Source of the DNA: Halomonas elongata DSM 2581
Lineage (GTDB): Bacteria; Pseudomonadota; Gammaproteobacteria; Pseudomonadales; Halomonadaceae
Reading direction: 5' to 3'
DNA: 64,000 nucleotides
NCBI RefSeq assembly: GCF_000196875.2
Contig: NC_014532.2
Location: 3,038,001 to 3,102,000 of the forward strand
A program made the translations under genes and the position numbers. Position 1 is the stretch's first letter. Every line of letters starts with the position of its first letter. Shown in pieces: positions 8,596-20,654 of the stretch. The notes beneath the pieces were generated by a model that was not told where the DNA came from, searched no databases, and worked only from the letters and a program-made list of their open reading frames with translations.

Positions 8596-9984
8596 TCATC
8601 GAGCGTTGGGATGAAAGATGCCGCGCCATACTGTAAGAAAGAGAATCTTGAGATCCAGCCAGACCGACCAGTTATCGATGTACCAGAGATCATGCTCGAT
8701 GCGTGCTTTCAGATCCGTGTCCCCTCTCCAGCCATGCACCTGAGCCCAACCGGTAATACCCGCCTGCACCATGTGTTTCTGCATGTAACCGGGAATCTCG
8801 TGCTTGAATCGCTCGACGAAAACGGTACGTTCAGGACGAGGACCGACCAGCGACATCTCGCCCTTGACCACATTGATCAACTGCGGCAACTCATCGAGAC
8901 TGGCGCGTCGCAAAAAGCGTCCCACCGGGGTGGCCTGCTTGCCCTCCGCATTTCCCCAACTCACTCCATCACGCTCGCTATCCACCGCCATGCTGCGAAA
9001 CTTGAGCATCTGAAAGCGTCGCCCGTTCCAGCTCATTCGTTCCTGGCGATACAACACCGGCCCCCGCGATGTGAGCTTGACAGCGAGTGCAATGACCAAC
9101 ATCAGCGGCGACAGCAGGACCAGCGCCACTCCGGCTAGTAGCTTGTCCTCCATGAGCTTGATGAAACGCGCCCTTCCGCTCATGGGACTGCAACTCATAT
9201 CGAACGCATACAGCCCAGCCACCGTGGAGATATCATGATTCAGCAGGCGGATGCCCTGCATGTCCGGCATATAACGGATATTGCCGATGCAGTGATCTAG
9301 GTCGTTGAGCAGCCGCTCGACCAGGTTGCCCCGTGACAGCGGCAGGCACACCCAGATCTCGTCACAGGCCAGGCTGGCATCCGCCTCGCTGTCGAACGTG
9401 CGACAGTCATCGACGTTGAAACGCTCGCAGCCGCTGGCATCCATCAGGCGCACGGCTCGGATGTCGAAGCCCGCCGACGGCTGAGCGGTGATCTGTCGGT
9501 GCGCCCTCAGACAAGATTCCAGGTCACCGATCAGAATGACGCTCTTGCGGTTGCGGCCATGACTTCTCAACCGATTCAGCAATGGATAGGCAACAGTCCG
9601 AATGCCGACGCTCATGACGAAGGCACTGAGCAGCCACATCCCGAGCCATAGACGCGAGAACTCGGCCCCGGTCTTGGTGAAGTAGAGATACGTGAAGATG
9701 GTACCGCCCAGGATGACAAAAGCGTGCACGATCCTCACCACCAACTTGACACGCACCGCGCCACGCCAGGAACGATAGAGACCGCAAGAGCCGAAGATCA
9801 CCATACCCAGCAACATGCCGGACAACATCATCCACTGGTAACGCTCGACCATGCTTTCGAGAGAACCGAAACGCAGCCAGTAGGCCAGGAAGCCGCCGGC
9901 CAGTAACGAACACGCATCAGCGAAACGTGCCGCTATATGGGAATAGGCTTCGAAGCCCGAGAGAGTCTTGGCGGTTCTTGGCAT
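8596..9984 (-). CDS. Undecaprenyl-phosphate sugar phosphotransferase (WcaJ/WbaP-like)
   Basis: 462 residues, normal for the large polyisoprenyl-phosphate hexose-1-phosphate transferases. Four hydrophobic segments lie in the first ~130 residues, then a CoA-binding-like domain and, after a membrane hairpin near residue 285, the catalytic domain: GPVLYRQERMSWNG, FKFRSM-type LKFRSMAVDSERDG, SLDELPQLINVVKGEMSLVG, GPRPERTVF and GITGWAQVHGWRGDTD. It puts the first sugar phosphate (probably glucose or galactose) on undecaprenyl phosphate. One base separates it from the upstream GT2 gene. The sugar specificity cannot be read from sequence. Confidence 0.93.
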   Translation of the reverse strand: MPRTAKTLSGFEAYSHIAARFADACSLLAGGFLAYWLRFGSLESMVERYQWMMLSGMLLGMVIFGSCGLYRSWRGAVRVKLVVRIVHAFVILGGTIFTYLYFTKTGAEFSRLWLGMWLLSAFVMSVGIRTVAYPLLNRLRSHGRNRKSVILIGDLESCLRAHRQITAQPSAGFDIRAVRLMDASGCERFNVDDCRTFDSEADASLACDEIWVCLPLSRGNLVERLLNDLDHCIGNIRYMPDMQGIRLLNHDISTVAGLYAFDMSCSPMSGRARFIKLMEDKLLAGVALVLLSPLMLVIALAVKLTSRGPVLYRQERMSWNGRRFQMLKFRSMAVDSERDGVSWGNAEGKQATPVGRFLRRASLDELPQLINVVKGEMSLVGPRPERTVFVERFKHEIPGYMQKHMVQAGITGWAQVHGWRGDTDLKARIEHDLWYIDNWSVWLDLKILFLTVWRGIFHPNAR

Positions 9985-9985
9985 A

Positions 9986-10978
9986 TCAGGGATACCGCCT
10001 TGTCAGATCATCATGCGAACAACCCGGATGCCTGCGCAGGCCATCGCGAAATGCCTCCCCGCATAGCCTCAGATACCGCCGTTTCTGCGGGTAATGGCGC
10101 GCGGCCCACAGCCAGCTAAGCATCTTGACCGGTACGACCAATGGAAACCAGCCTCCCGCCGCAATTCGGTACATCACCAAGCCATTGCGATAAGCATAAA
10201 ATGCCTTCCATAGCGGCGTGATCCGGGCAGTACCTCGTAGATCAGCCGAGCAATCATGCACGAACCGCACGTGTGGCAGAAAGACATGACGCCCCCCAGC
10301 CTTGCGCAAGCTCAATGTGTAGATGACATCGTCGCCATAGATGAATAACTCGCCTCGCGGCAAGCCAATTCGCTCCACCGCTTCCGCACGTATGAAGCAC
10401 CCCACGAAGGAGGAAGAATCAATTTCCAGTGGCTTTCCTTCGACATAGTGACGATCCGCCAGATGAAACCCTTCACGGGCTCGACCGGTCAACGTGCCCA
10501 GCAGCGTTCGCCACAGCAGTCGCCCATGCCAGAACGGGTTCCAACTGGGCCGGTTCATTTCGCAGATGCCGCCATCCGGGTAGTAGACTGCTGCCGCAGC
10601 TCCATCGATATCACCCAGGTCCTGCTCCATGAAGGCACGAAGCGCATCAGGTGCCGGGCGCGCATCGTCGTCGAAACACACCAGCCAATCAGCCTGAAAG
10701 GTTTCGAGCGCTACCTTGAAACCAAGTTCGAAACCTCCGGCTCCTCCCAGGTTGCGTTCGGGGGTCACCACTTCGAGACGCGGCTCATCCAGGCTGGCCA
10801 GCCATTCCCGACTGCCGTCGGTGGAACCGTTATCCACCACCACCAGCCCGGCAACAGGCTCATCAAGCACCGCCGCAATGCCCTGCTTGAGATGCTCGCA
10901 ACGATTAAAGGAAACGATGACGGCCACCAGCCGGATGGAGGCCGGTGGCGGCATCGGGGTCGTCTTTTTGTCAGCCAT
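9986..10978 (-). CDS. Family 2 glycosyltransferase, possibly a galactofuranosyltransferase
   Basis: 330 residues. A GT-A fold is seen from VAVIVSFNRCEHLKQGI, VVDNGSTDGSREWL and WLVCFDDDARPAPDAL, whose DDD is the nucleotide-sugar/metal motif. The middle has a segment SSFVGCFIRAEAVERIG and GDDVIYTLSLRKAG typical of the GlfT1/rhamnosyltransferase-like subgroup. Because glf is immediately upstream (17 bases), transfer of galactofuranose from UDP-Galf is the likeliest role; this is context inference. A GTG nine bases further upstream is an alternative start. It is soluble or peripheral, with no clear membrane segment. Confidence 0.85.
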   Translation of the reverse strand: MADKKTTPMPPPASIRLVAVIVSFNRCEHLKQGIAAVLDEPVAGLVVVDNGSTDGSREWLASLDEPRLEVVTPERNLGGAGGFELGFKVALETFQADWLVCFDDDARPAPDALRAFMEQDLGDIDGAAAAVYYPDGGICEMNRPSWNPFWHGRLLWRTLLGTLTGRAREGFHLADRHYVEGKPLEIDSSSFVGCFIRAEAVERIGLPRGELFIYGDDVIYTLSLRKAGGRHVFLPHVRFVHDCSADLRGTARITPLWKAFYAYRNGLVMYRIAAGGWFPLVVPVKMLSWLWAARHYPQKRRYLRLCGEAFRDGLRRHPGCSHDDLTRRYP

Positions 10979-10995
10979 TCCGTCCACTATATGGC

Positions 10996-13238
<2,243 letters not shown>

Positions 13239-13241
13239 AAG

Positions 13242-15167
13242 TCACCTAAAAGCCTTTCCCGAAAACCAAAACTTCGCCTTTCGGTACACATACAAAGACC
13301 TAAAATAAAACTTACTCAAGACCATTCTCCCACGGCTACCGTGAGGAAAAGCTTTATTAAAAAACGGTTTCAAAAAACTGCGAAACCTTTCTTCTTTGCT
13401 CAAAGATTTTTTTGGAACTTCATGCACAACTTTTTTATCATGCAGCTTTCCGGTAACAAGGGTGCTGACACGCTCTTCATACCAAGGCGTCCCTCGTAGT
13501 GCATTCCAATACATATCAGAAAAGTCTACGCTTGGATTATTCCAAGGTTTCTGGTCGCCAGCATAATGAACCATGGAAGGGTTCTTGCGCGCTTCCAGGA
13601 ACTCGGAAAATGTAGAAAAATTCAGCCCTGGAAAGAAATCAAAAGTATTACCATTTCCATGAAAAACATTCCAACTCAGCGGTAGATACCTGACTCTTCC
13701 TTCGAAAACCTTGTTCATGATATCTTGATCAAGAAACCAATAAGGCTTTAACCTCAGCGCCTCCATAAGATGATCAAAAGTACCTTCCTCTCTCATCTTA
13801 TCGAGATTAAACATGATCAACCCTGCCTGAAAGTACCCCACCCCATCTTTCAGTCCAAGATAGTCTGTCAAATAGTCCCTGGCTTCCAGAGCCCCTGTAT
13901 GATGATCTGAAATCGCCTTAAACTTGACGAAGCCTTCCATCACGATATCTTTTACCGCAGCAACAAGATTGTCTTCGAGATCGACATCAAACAGGTTCGC
14001 AATATCATCATTGACTACAGTATCCGCATCAATGAATAGAACCTTTTCTTGCTCTTTAAAGACTTGAGGTATAAAAAGCCTAGCATATGTGGCAGGACTA
14101 AAATGCGCTCTGGTATGAACGTCTTTTATTTCATCAAAAGCGTTTATATTAAAAAATCTTATATTGAAATTATCGCAACCATCAAACAGGCTCTTCAATC
14201 TCGCTTTATTTCTGTTCGATACCCCATTCTCCAGAACAAGGATATCGTAATTCTTATCGGGATTAGCGTTATTCTTTATCGAATTAAGGAGCGCGCCGCC
14301 GGAGTGCGAGTAATTATCATCAAAACATATAACAACCGGGTGATTATTTTCACCATACCAAGGGACAACCCCACCATTGAACCCTTCCTTAGATAGAAAA
14401 GTTCTACCGACTTCTTTTATATTTAACCCTTCATTCCGCTTCTTCGTGAAATAAATCCCAAGCAGTCGTTCTGAAATATGGCCAAAAACACGACTCTGCT
14501 GTTGGTTATAGCCTTGCAAGGAGAGCTTATCCTCCAGCTCATCCAGGATATCAAACAGCCACCGAGAGTAGTCGTCAAAAATGTCGCGTTTCATCACGAA
14601 CATATTTGTATAATAACCCAACGGACTACCATTGTACTCTTTTACTGCATCATAAAAATCCGGATGCTGTTTAAGCAGGGCATTCACAGCTTCCTGATAA
14701 TCACTTATAAATAAATCAGGCGAATTCCCATAATGCTCATAGTTGTTTTTACTTCCTGCATTTCTCACATCCCACTTTTCAGGAAGAATGACATCACAAT
14801 TACCAAGCTTTTCAAGCACGGCATCTCTATTTAATCCATGCTTGGCTTGGTAAGCCTCATCCAGTTCCTCTTCTACAATGACACCCCACTGATCTCTCCT
14901 GAAACCATCGGGTTCAGAAAAGCTCAAATGCCTTCGGTAATGCATCAAGCCAACATAATCAGAGGTAAGATCATTCTTCCATATCCAATACTGAGCTGTC
15001 AGCTCGCAATAATACGGGTTTTTCAGGGAAATATTACAGCCAGTGTCATCCCCTCTGCAGCCAATATCGTTGTAGCTATTTGCCTTTCCAACGTGGATAG
15101 GGCAAAAAACACTATCAGCAAGAAAAGCACTTTCTTTATGGTGGCATGTATAAATACTAATTTCCAT
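13242..15167 (-). CDS. Two-domain glycosyltransferase: DUF4422 plus GT8, AT-rich gene
   Basis: 641 residues. The N-terminal part (about 1-240) is DUF4422-like: DDTGCNISLKNPYYCELT, YWIWKNDLTSDYVGLMHYRR and a PYY/Wxx pattern typical of that family, often found in polysaccharide loci. The second part (about 265-560) is glycosyltransferase family 8: HPVVICFDDNYSHSGGALL, then KVLFIDADTVVNDDI with the D-x-D motif, and YFQAGLIMFNLDKMREEG. The C-terminus is basic. The ATG at 15167 is preceded in frame by a GTG. The gene is AT-rich like its downstream neighbour, which suggests joint transfer. It probably adds two sugars, or one domain serves binding. Confidence 0.83.
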   Translation of the reverse strand: MEISIYTCHHKESAFLADSVFCPIHVGKANSYNDIGCRGDDTGCNISLKNPYYCELTAQYWIWKNDLTSDYVGLMHYRRHLSFSEPDGFRRDQWGVIVEEELDEAYQAKHGLNRDAVLEKLGNCDVILPEKWDVRNAGSKNNYEHYGNSPDLFISDYQEAVNALLKQHPDFYDAVKEYNGSPLGYYTNMFVMKRDIFDDYSRWLFDILDELEDKLSLQGYNQQQSRVFGHISERLLGIYFTKKRNEGLNIKEVGRTFLSKEGFNGGVVPWYGENNHPVVICFDDNYSHSGGALLNSIKNNANPDKNYDILVLENGVSNRNKARLKSLFDGCDNFNIRFFNINAFDEIKDVHTRAHFSPATYARLFIPQVFKEQEKVLFIDADTVVNDDIANLFDVDLEDNLVAAVKDIVMEGFVKFKAISDHHTGALEARDYLTDYLGLKDGVGYFQAGLIMFNLDKMREEGTFDHLMEALRLKPYWFLDQDIMNKVFEGRVRYLPLSWNVFHGNGNTFDFFPGLNFSTFSEFLEARKNPSMVHYAGDQKPWNNPSVDFSDMYWNALRGTPWYEERVSTLVTGKLHDKKVVHEVPKKSLSKEERFRSFLKPFFNKAFPHGSRGRMVLSKFYFRSLYVYRKAKFWFSGKAFR

Positions 15168-15202
15168 CACAAATTCTCAATCACCCAAAAAACAAAAACA
15201 GA

Positions 15203-15853
15203 TCAAAGCTCAATTTTCCGCTCACAAATCCTATCCACTTGCGCTTGCGAATGTGATACAAGCAGAACAGTCTGGTCCGAGTGAATCTTACTCATCATCT
15301 CTTTTTCTGCCTTTTCCTTGAACTGCTTATCGCCTACGCTCAACACTTCATCCAGAAGCAGGACATCAGGCGTCATATACATGGCCACTGAAAAACCCAG
15401 ACGAGCCCGCATCCCCGAAGAATACGTTTTGACCGGCTCATCCATGAAGTTACCGAGTTCCGAAAATTCAGCAATATCATTCAGCTTCTTTTCCACTTGT
15501 CTTCGGGTATATCCCATCAACATACCACTGAGGATAGCATTGTCGGTACCAGGCAGCTCAGCATCGAACCCAGCCTGCAAAGCTAGCAAGGAGACGGTGA
15601 CACCATGGTTGATGACTTCGCCACTATCCGGTTGAATGATACCGGCAACGACTCGTAGCAGAGTCGATTTTCCAGCACCATTTCGCCCCAGAATCCCCAG
15701 GGTTTCTCCCCTATGTACATCGAAGTTCAGCCCTTCCAGGGCCTGGAAATATTCCGGTTTTTGAAACAGCCCACCGCGTCGCTTATAGCGAACGCCCACA
15801 TTCCGAAGGGAGATGATGACCTCTCCCCTGTTTTCTGATACTGCATCACTCAT
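15203..15853 (-). CDS. ABC transporter ATPase for polysaccharide export (Wzt/KpsT type)
   Basis: 216 residues. Walker A is GRNGAGKST; the signature is YSSGMRARLGFSVA, characteristic of Wzt/KpsT/TagH exporters; Walker B is DVLLLDEVLSVGD. The length shows the short form without the C-terminal carbohydrate-binding domain that Wzt of O9a-type systems carries. It should power export of the finished, lipid-linked polymer across the inner membrane with the permease encoded just upstream. I chose the ATG at 15853, which makes a four-base ATGA overlap with the permease stop, over longer in-frame starts inside that gene. Confidence 0.93.
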   Translation of the reverse strand: MSDAVSENRGEVIISLRNVGVRYKRRGGLFQKPEYFQALEGLNFDVHRGETLGILGRNGAGKSTLLRVVAGIIQPDSGEVINHGVTVSLLALQAGFDAELPGTDNAILSGMLMGYTRRQVEKKLNDIAEFSELGNFMDEPVKTYSSGMRARLGFSVAMYMTPDVLLLDEVLSVGDKQFKEKAEKEMMSKIHSDQTVLLVSHSQAQVDRICERKIEL

Positions 15854-17340
15854 TCGATGACAACCCTCGGGAAGATAGGCTCGAAACGTCGATACAGAAA
15901 GACCACAAGTAACAGTCCTAGCCCGCATCCCAAGGCCACCCAGCCAAGGCCACTCCAGTCCGGCCATTGGTTTTCCACCAATACCAACCGATACTGATAG
16001 AGAATATTGGCCATGGGGTTGAGAAAGAACAACGACCGCCATTCTTCCGGAATGCGCTCAGTGGTATAGAAGATACCACTAGCAAACAACAGGAACTGGA
16101 TACCGGTGGGTACCAGATTAATCAGGTCTCGCACGAAGGGGACCAACATAGCCAACAGACAACTTACAACCGTCATCAACAGCAATTGCACTAGAACAAC
16201 GGGAATAAAGGCCAACCAATGAATGGTAGGTGGCAAACCGTAAAGAGTCAGGAAGATCCCCAACATGGCAAAGACCAGAAATTGTTTTCCGGTATTCTGC
16301 ACAACACCTACTAGCGGAAAGAACAGCGGCGAGATTCGGACTTTATGCATCAACCCCTTCCCCCCCACTATGGAATTTGATGTATGTTGAACTGTCTTGG
16401 CAAACCATTGAAAGGGCACTAGCCCTGTCAGCAAGTAAGCGATGAACCCTTCCCCTCCGCGCTCCATCAACAATCCAAAGACGACATAAAAGACTGTCAT
16501 GTAGAGCACAGGGTCAAGAATCCACCATAGATAGCGCAAATGATTCTGACTGGCTTCACTCTTCAGGTTCAAACGCGCCTTCGTCCAGACAAGATCCCAG
16601 AACATCCTCAGAGTTCTGCGGCGAGGAGGATTAATCACTTCGCCCGCATCTTCTGCTTGGTTGGCTTCCTTCTCGAGCCAATCATTGCCATATTCCTGGG
16701 CCAGCTTTAACTGTCGCGAGTATCGCACTTGCCCCATCGCCTCGGCCGCCTCCGCCGCACGAATATACCCCTGGGCATGATCGGGAAAACGAGAACGCAC
16801 ATCTGCCCAACGCTCCAAGGCCGTCGGCCAATCGCGCGCTTTCATGGCCATCTCGGCATATTGCACCCATGGCAGTGGACGGTCGGGACAATGTTCCCGG
16901 GCATGACGGTTCATGGTTACCGCCTCGTCATGTCGACCAAGTCGCTCCAGTACATCTGCGGCCCTGGCCCACCCAACGACATGCCCGGGAAAGTTGTCTC
17001 GCAACATCTTCAATCGTTCTAGCGCTGATGCGAGATCATCGCGGTCGATGTCCAGCTCACTCCACTGGGCAAGAACACTAGCGTTGAGAGGAAAACGCTC
17101 CCAGGCTTCACGAAGGAGCCTTTCGCTTTCTTCATATTCTTTTAACTGACGATGTGCGATACTCGACTGTACCCAAACAGCGACACCATTCGGGTAAAGG
17201 CGACGCAAAACATTCCATCTTTCGATGGCAACGCGCCACTGGCGCTTTTGCATCGCTTCCATGCCCCAGTCGACCACGTTCTCCAAAGGAGGGAGCGAGT
17301 CGGTCATCGACGCTTCGTCGGTTGATGAACTATCTTTCAT
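15850..17340 (-). CDS. Polysaccharide ABC exporter permease with an N-terminal TPR domain (Wzm-like fusion)
   Basis: 496 residues. About residues 33-205 form five 34-residue TPR-like repeats, each with a W or L at the first helix and an F/YP before the turn (LRRLYP, WERFPL, LRDNFPG, AREHCPD, VRSRFPD). A linker containing a basic patch (PPRRRTLRMFWDLV) leads into an ABC-2 permease domain (about 245-490) with six hydrophobic segments and the typical LWWILDPVLY and FLNPMANILYQYR motifs. Wzm permeases are normally about 260 residues with no such extension. The TPR half should be cytoplasmic and may dock a glycosyltransferase or chain-length control protein. First gene of the locus. Confidence 0.9.
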   Translation of the reverse strand: MKDSSSTDEASMTDSLPPLENVVDWGMEAMQKRQWRVAIERWNVLRRLYPNGVAVWVQSSIAHRQLKEYEESERLLREAWERFPLNASVLAQWSELDIDRDDLASALERLKMLRDNFPGHVVGWARAADVLERLGRHDEAVTMNRHAREHCPDRPLPWVQYAEMAMKARDWPTALERWADVRSRFPDHAQGYIRAAEAAEAMGQVRYSRQLKLAQEYGNDWLEKEANQAEDAGEVINPPRRRTLRMFWDLVWTKARLNLKSEASQNHLRYLWWILDPVLYMTVFYVVFGLLMERGGEGFIAYLLTGLVPFQWFAKTVQHTSNSIVGGKGLMHKVRISPLFFPLVGVVQNTGKQFLVFAMLGIFLTLYGLPPTIHWLAFIPVVLVQLLLMTVVSCLLAMLVPFVRDLINLVPTGIQFLLFASGIFYTTERIPEEWRSLFFLNPMANILYQYRLVLVENQWPDWSGLGWVALGCGLGLLLVVFLYRRFEPIFPRVVIE

Positions 17341-17640
17341 ACCCGAATATTCAACTTTGAATTCAAGACTCTAACCCCGTGAACCGTCATATTCATGGCA
17401 AGCCATTGCCAATCAATCATCCTCTGCCTGCCCGAGAAAATGTCCAGCAGGTGAAAGATAGCTGACTTATACTGCCTTAATGGATAACCAGCCGCTTCAT
17501 TAGCATTAAAAGCGAATCGATATTTGCAGCCTAATATTCACGAGCCCAAAAGGTACAAACCCTTCAGGATACCACTCCAAACCTCATAGGCCTATTGTGG
17601 GTAGCTAGTGCACCGCCTTCCTTGCAAGGCAGGGAACCAA
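17341..17640. other. Intergenic region before the polysaccharide operon
   Basis: About 300 bases between the permease start and the glyA terminator. It is clearly more AT-rich than the surrounding genes and must hold the promoter of the leftward polysaccharide operon, but I could not pick a convincing -35/-10 pair. A 16-bp palindrome (17396-17411, TGGCAAGCCATTGCCA) is the only regular structure and is a possible operator. No open reading frame here resembles a known protein. Confidence 0.4.
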
Positions 17641-17677
17641 AAGCATCGGGGCCCAGCATGGCAGGGCCCCGATGCTT
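17641..17677 (-). terminator. Terminator after glyA
   Basis: A perfect 14-bp stem (AAGCATCGGGGCCC and its complement) with a nine-base loop, followed on the minus strand by TTGGTT so that the run after the stem is T-rich. It begins 30 bases past the glyA stop and separates glyA from the polysaccharide operon. Confidence 0.85.
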
Positions 17678-17707
17678 TCGGAGAAGGGTCAGTGATCGTG
17701 GTGCCTA

Positions 17708-18973
17708 TCACCGATACACGGGCAACCGGGTGCACACCTGCTCGACCTTGGCCTTCACCTCGGCCTCGATGGCGGCGGTGTCTTCACCCTTGACCATGAC
17801 GTCGAGGATATCGCAGATCCAGCCGGCGAGCTCACGGCACTCGGCTTCACCGAAGCCACGAGTGGTCACTGCCGGCGTGCCGATGCGCAGCCCGGAGGTC
17901 ACGAAGGGGCTCTGCGGGTCGTTCGGCACGGCGTTCTTGTTGACGGTGATATGAGCACGGCCCAGGGCGGCGTCCGCGTCCTTGCCGGTCAGGCCCTGCT
18001 TGACCAGCGACAGCAGGAAGAGATGGTCCTCGGTGCCACCGGAGACGATGTCGAAGCCGCGCTCGACGAACACGCCGGCCATCGTCTGGGCGTTCTTCAC
18101 CACCTGCTGCTGATAGGTCTTGAAGTCGGGCTCCATAGCCTCCTTGAAGCAGATCGCCTTGGCGGCGATGACATGCTCCAGGGGACCGCCCTGCCCGCCG
18201 GGGAAGACGGCGGATTGCAGCTTCTTCTCGATCTCGGGGTCATTCTCGCTGGAGAGAATCAGGCCGCCGCGGGGGCCACGCAGGGTCTTGTGGGTAGTGG
18301 TGGTCACCACATGGGCATGGGCCATCGGGCTCGGATAGACACCGGCGGCCACCAGGCCGGCGATGTGGGCCATGTCGACCAGCAGATAGGCGCCGACCTC
18401 ATCGGCGATCTCGCGGAAACGGGCCCAGTCGATGATCTGCGAGTAGGCAGAGAAGCCGGCGATGATCATCTTCGGCTGGTGTTCGCGCGCAAGCCTGGCG
18501 ACTTCGTCATAGTCGATGCGGCCGCTCTCGTCGATGCCGTACTGCACGGCATTGTAGTGCTTGCCGGAGAAGTTGGGGCGGGCACCGTGGGTCAGGTGAC
18601 CACCGGCGTCCAGGCTCATGCCGAGCACCGTATCGCCCGGCTTGACCAAGGCCTGGAAGACGGCGCCGTTGGCCTGGGAGCCGGAGTGCGGCTGGACGTT
18701 GGCGTAACTGGCGCCGAACAGTTCCTTGGCGTAGTCGATGGCCAGTTGCTCGACGATATCGACATACTCACAGCCACCGTAGTAGCGCTTGCCAGGATAG
18801 CCTTCCGCATACTTGTTGGTCAGCTGGCTGCCCTGGGCTTCGAGCACCCGGGGGCTGGCGTAGTTCTCGGAGGCGATCAGTTCGATGTGAGCCTCCTGAC
18901 GCGCGCTCTCCTTCTGCATCGCATCGAACAGGACATCATCGAAACCGGCAATCTGCATATCACGGCTGAACAT
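17708..18973 (-). CDS. glyA: Serine hydroxymethyltransferase
   Basis: 421 residues. A PLP enzyme that interconverts serine and glycine and charges tetrahydrofolate with one-carbon units. It aligns along nearly its whole length with E. coli Gly[43 protein letters not shown], and [16 protein letters not shown] with the PLP lysine. The start at 18973 ([11 protein letters not shown]) matches the family start; longer in-frame ATGs lie in an upstream non-conserved stretch. It is monocistronic, with a strong terminator. Confidence 0.98.
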   Translation of the reverse strand: MFSRDMQIAGFDDVLFDAMQKESARQEAHIELIASENYASPRVLEAQGSQLTNKYAEGYPGKRYYGGCEYVDIVEQLAIDYAKELFGASYANVQPHSGSQANGAVFQALVKPGDTVLGMSLDAGGHLTHGARPNFSGKHYNAVQYGIDESGRIDYDEVARLAREHQPKMIIAGFSAYSQIIDWARFREIADEVGAYLLVDMAHIAGLVAAGVYPSPMAHAHVVTTTTHKTLRGPRGGLILSSENDPEIEKKLQSAVFPGGQGGPLEHVIAAKAICFKEAMEPDFKTYQQQVVKNAQTMAGVFVERGFDIVSGGTEDHLFLLSLVKQGLTGKDADAALGRAHITVNKNAVPNDPQSPFVTSGLRIGTPAVTTRGFGEAECRELAGWICDILDVMVKGEDTAAIEAEVKAKVEQVCTRLPVYR

Positions 18974-19116
18974 CGGCGCAAGACCTCGCATCACGGGAAA
19001 ATCGGAGGCGCTCATCATACCCCAGCCCATGACGGCTTTCACATGAAAGGCCGTCATGGTTGAGCGCATCATTTCTCATGCGAGCTTGAGAAATTCTGAA
19101 GGTACCTTCCGCGCGG

Positions 19117-20538
19117 TCAGCGGGTATGCACTTGCATCGACAGCTTGCTCGGCAGCACCAACGGGTCGTCGGCCAGGGCGTCCAGATCCTGCTCGTCGCC
19201 TTCCGGTAGGGTGAAATGCACGACCAGCTCACTGGCCTTGCCTTCCATCATGTCGACCAGGCCACCGAACAGAGTGGCGAACTCCGGGCCGAACAGGCTA
19301 CCGAGCCCCTTGGCCTGGGTACGCGCCTGCGCCATGAACTCTTCCTCGCTCATGCCCTGGCTGGTCGCGATCACCGCCGGTAGGCGGCCGAACAGGCCAA
19401 GATCGGTCAGTGTCGTCTCGACCTCGCCGCCCAGCAGAGTGACATCATCGAGGCCCTTCACCTCGGCGAAATAGGTCGACGGATCGACACCCTCCGGCAG
19501 ACGGGCCGGGGTCTCGCTGTCGAAGGTCCAGCGGAAAGCATCGTCGGCGGTCACCCGGCTCTCGCCGAGCAGCATCGCCCGGCGGTCGTCCAGCGACTTC
19601 CATTGCCCATCGAAAGCGGCATCGAGCGTCAGGCGACCGTTGCCGCCGGTAAGCACGTTGCTCATCATGCGTAGCCGGGTACGTTTCTCGGCCGGTGCCA
19701 GCTCGATCATCCGCGCCAGGTCGAGATCGAGCGATTCCAGCCACAGGCCGCCGGCGCCATCCGCCATGTCACCGTCGACCAGCAGGCGTTCGAGGGTTGC
19801 CACCAGGCGCTGTGCTTCGATGTCCAGGTTCTTCAGCTCCACGCGGTCGGCCCGCGCCTCGGTCTGGCTCTTCAGGTCGTGCAATCCCTCGATGTTCAGG
19901 GCGCCCAGCGTGAATTCGCCATCGCCGATCTCGCCGAAGGCCTCGCCGCTGCCGGCGATATCGGTCGCTTCCAGGCTACCGATGGTATCCGGGGCAAGAT
20001 CCCTGACATGCAGGCGCTCGACCGTCAGGCGGGGATTGGTGACGCTGCGCGGTGCCTCGCCGGCCGTATCGAGCACGGTGCGGCCACTGCGCGCGATCAC
20101 CAGTTCTTCGGCGGTCAATTCGGCAGCCTCGAGGCCATCGGCCAGCACGCCCCGGGGAGAAAGCACCGGGCGAGAAGGCTCGACGACCACCAGGCGATGC
20201 GCGGTAATCGTCCCCGTCTGCCCGTCCTCTTCCTCGGTGACTTTCAGGCCCTCCAGAACCACTCGGTCGGGATCGTCGTAATCCCCTTCGACGACATAGC
20301 GATCGACATGCACCCGCTCGCCCCGCTCACTAACGTACTCCAGGCCTTCCGCACGGGTTTCACCGCCCAGCAAGCTCTCGGAAACATCCCCGATGGTCAG
20401 CTCTCCCGGTTGGTCGGCGAACAAGGCACGCAGATCCGCCTCGAGCTTCTCGGCATCCGCCAGGGCAGGCCCGGCGATCGGAACGGAAAGCACCATGGCT
20501 AACGCCAGGCGGGACAGGAAAGCACGGCTAAGACGCAT
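19117..20538 (-). CDS. Secreted protein of unknown function
   Basis: 473 residues. A clear signal peptide (basic MRLSR, hydrophobic core, cleavage near GPALA-DA at about residue 28). The mature part is acidic and consists of alternating short beta segments with repeated phrases such as VVLEGLKV, RLHVRDLAPDTIGSLE, LGALNIEGLHDL and VELKNLDIEAQRL. This spacing resembles the beta-rich repeats of DUF945/AsmA-like periplasmic proteins, but I cannot place it in a family with confidence. It stands alone between glyA and the ybbP gene on the same strand. Confidence 0.6.
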   Translation of the reverse strand: MRLSRAFLSRLALAMVLSVPIAGPALADAEKLEADLRALFADQPGELTIGDVSESLLGGETRAEGLEYVSERGERVHVDRYVVEGDYDDPDRVVLEGLKVTEEEDGQTGTITAHRLVVVEPSRPVLSPRGVLADGLEAAELTAEELVIARSGRTVLDTAGEAPRSVTNPRLTVERLHVRDLAPDTIGSLEATDIAGSGEAFGEIGDGEFTLGALNIEGLHDLKSQTEARADRVELKNLDIEAQRLVATLERLLVDGDMADGAGGLWLESLDLDLARMIELAPAEKRTRLRMMSNVLTGGNGRLTLDAAFDGQWKSLDDRRAMLLGESRVTADDAFRWTFDSETPARLPEGVDPSTYFAEVKGLDDVTLLGGEVETTLTDLGLFGRLPAVIATSQGMSEEEFMAQARTQAKGLGSLFGPEFATLFGGLVDMMEGKASELVVHFTLPEGDEQDLDALADDPLVLPSKLSMQVHTR

Positions 20539-20654
20539 GATGGGATTACCTCCTCTGTAATCTGGGCAGAATGCGTCCTGCCAGTCTAGGCTTTGTTCGC
20601 ACAGTGTCTACGCTCGGTTATACGACGTTGAAACTCTGCTCAACATGCTCCGGG

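Noticed and set aside
17396-17411. Palindrome TGGCAAGCCATTGCCA looked like a sigma-54 promoter
   Set aside because: The distance between the GG and GC elements is one base short in both orientations, which sigma-54 does not tolerate. It is kept only as a possible operator.
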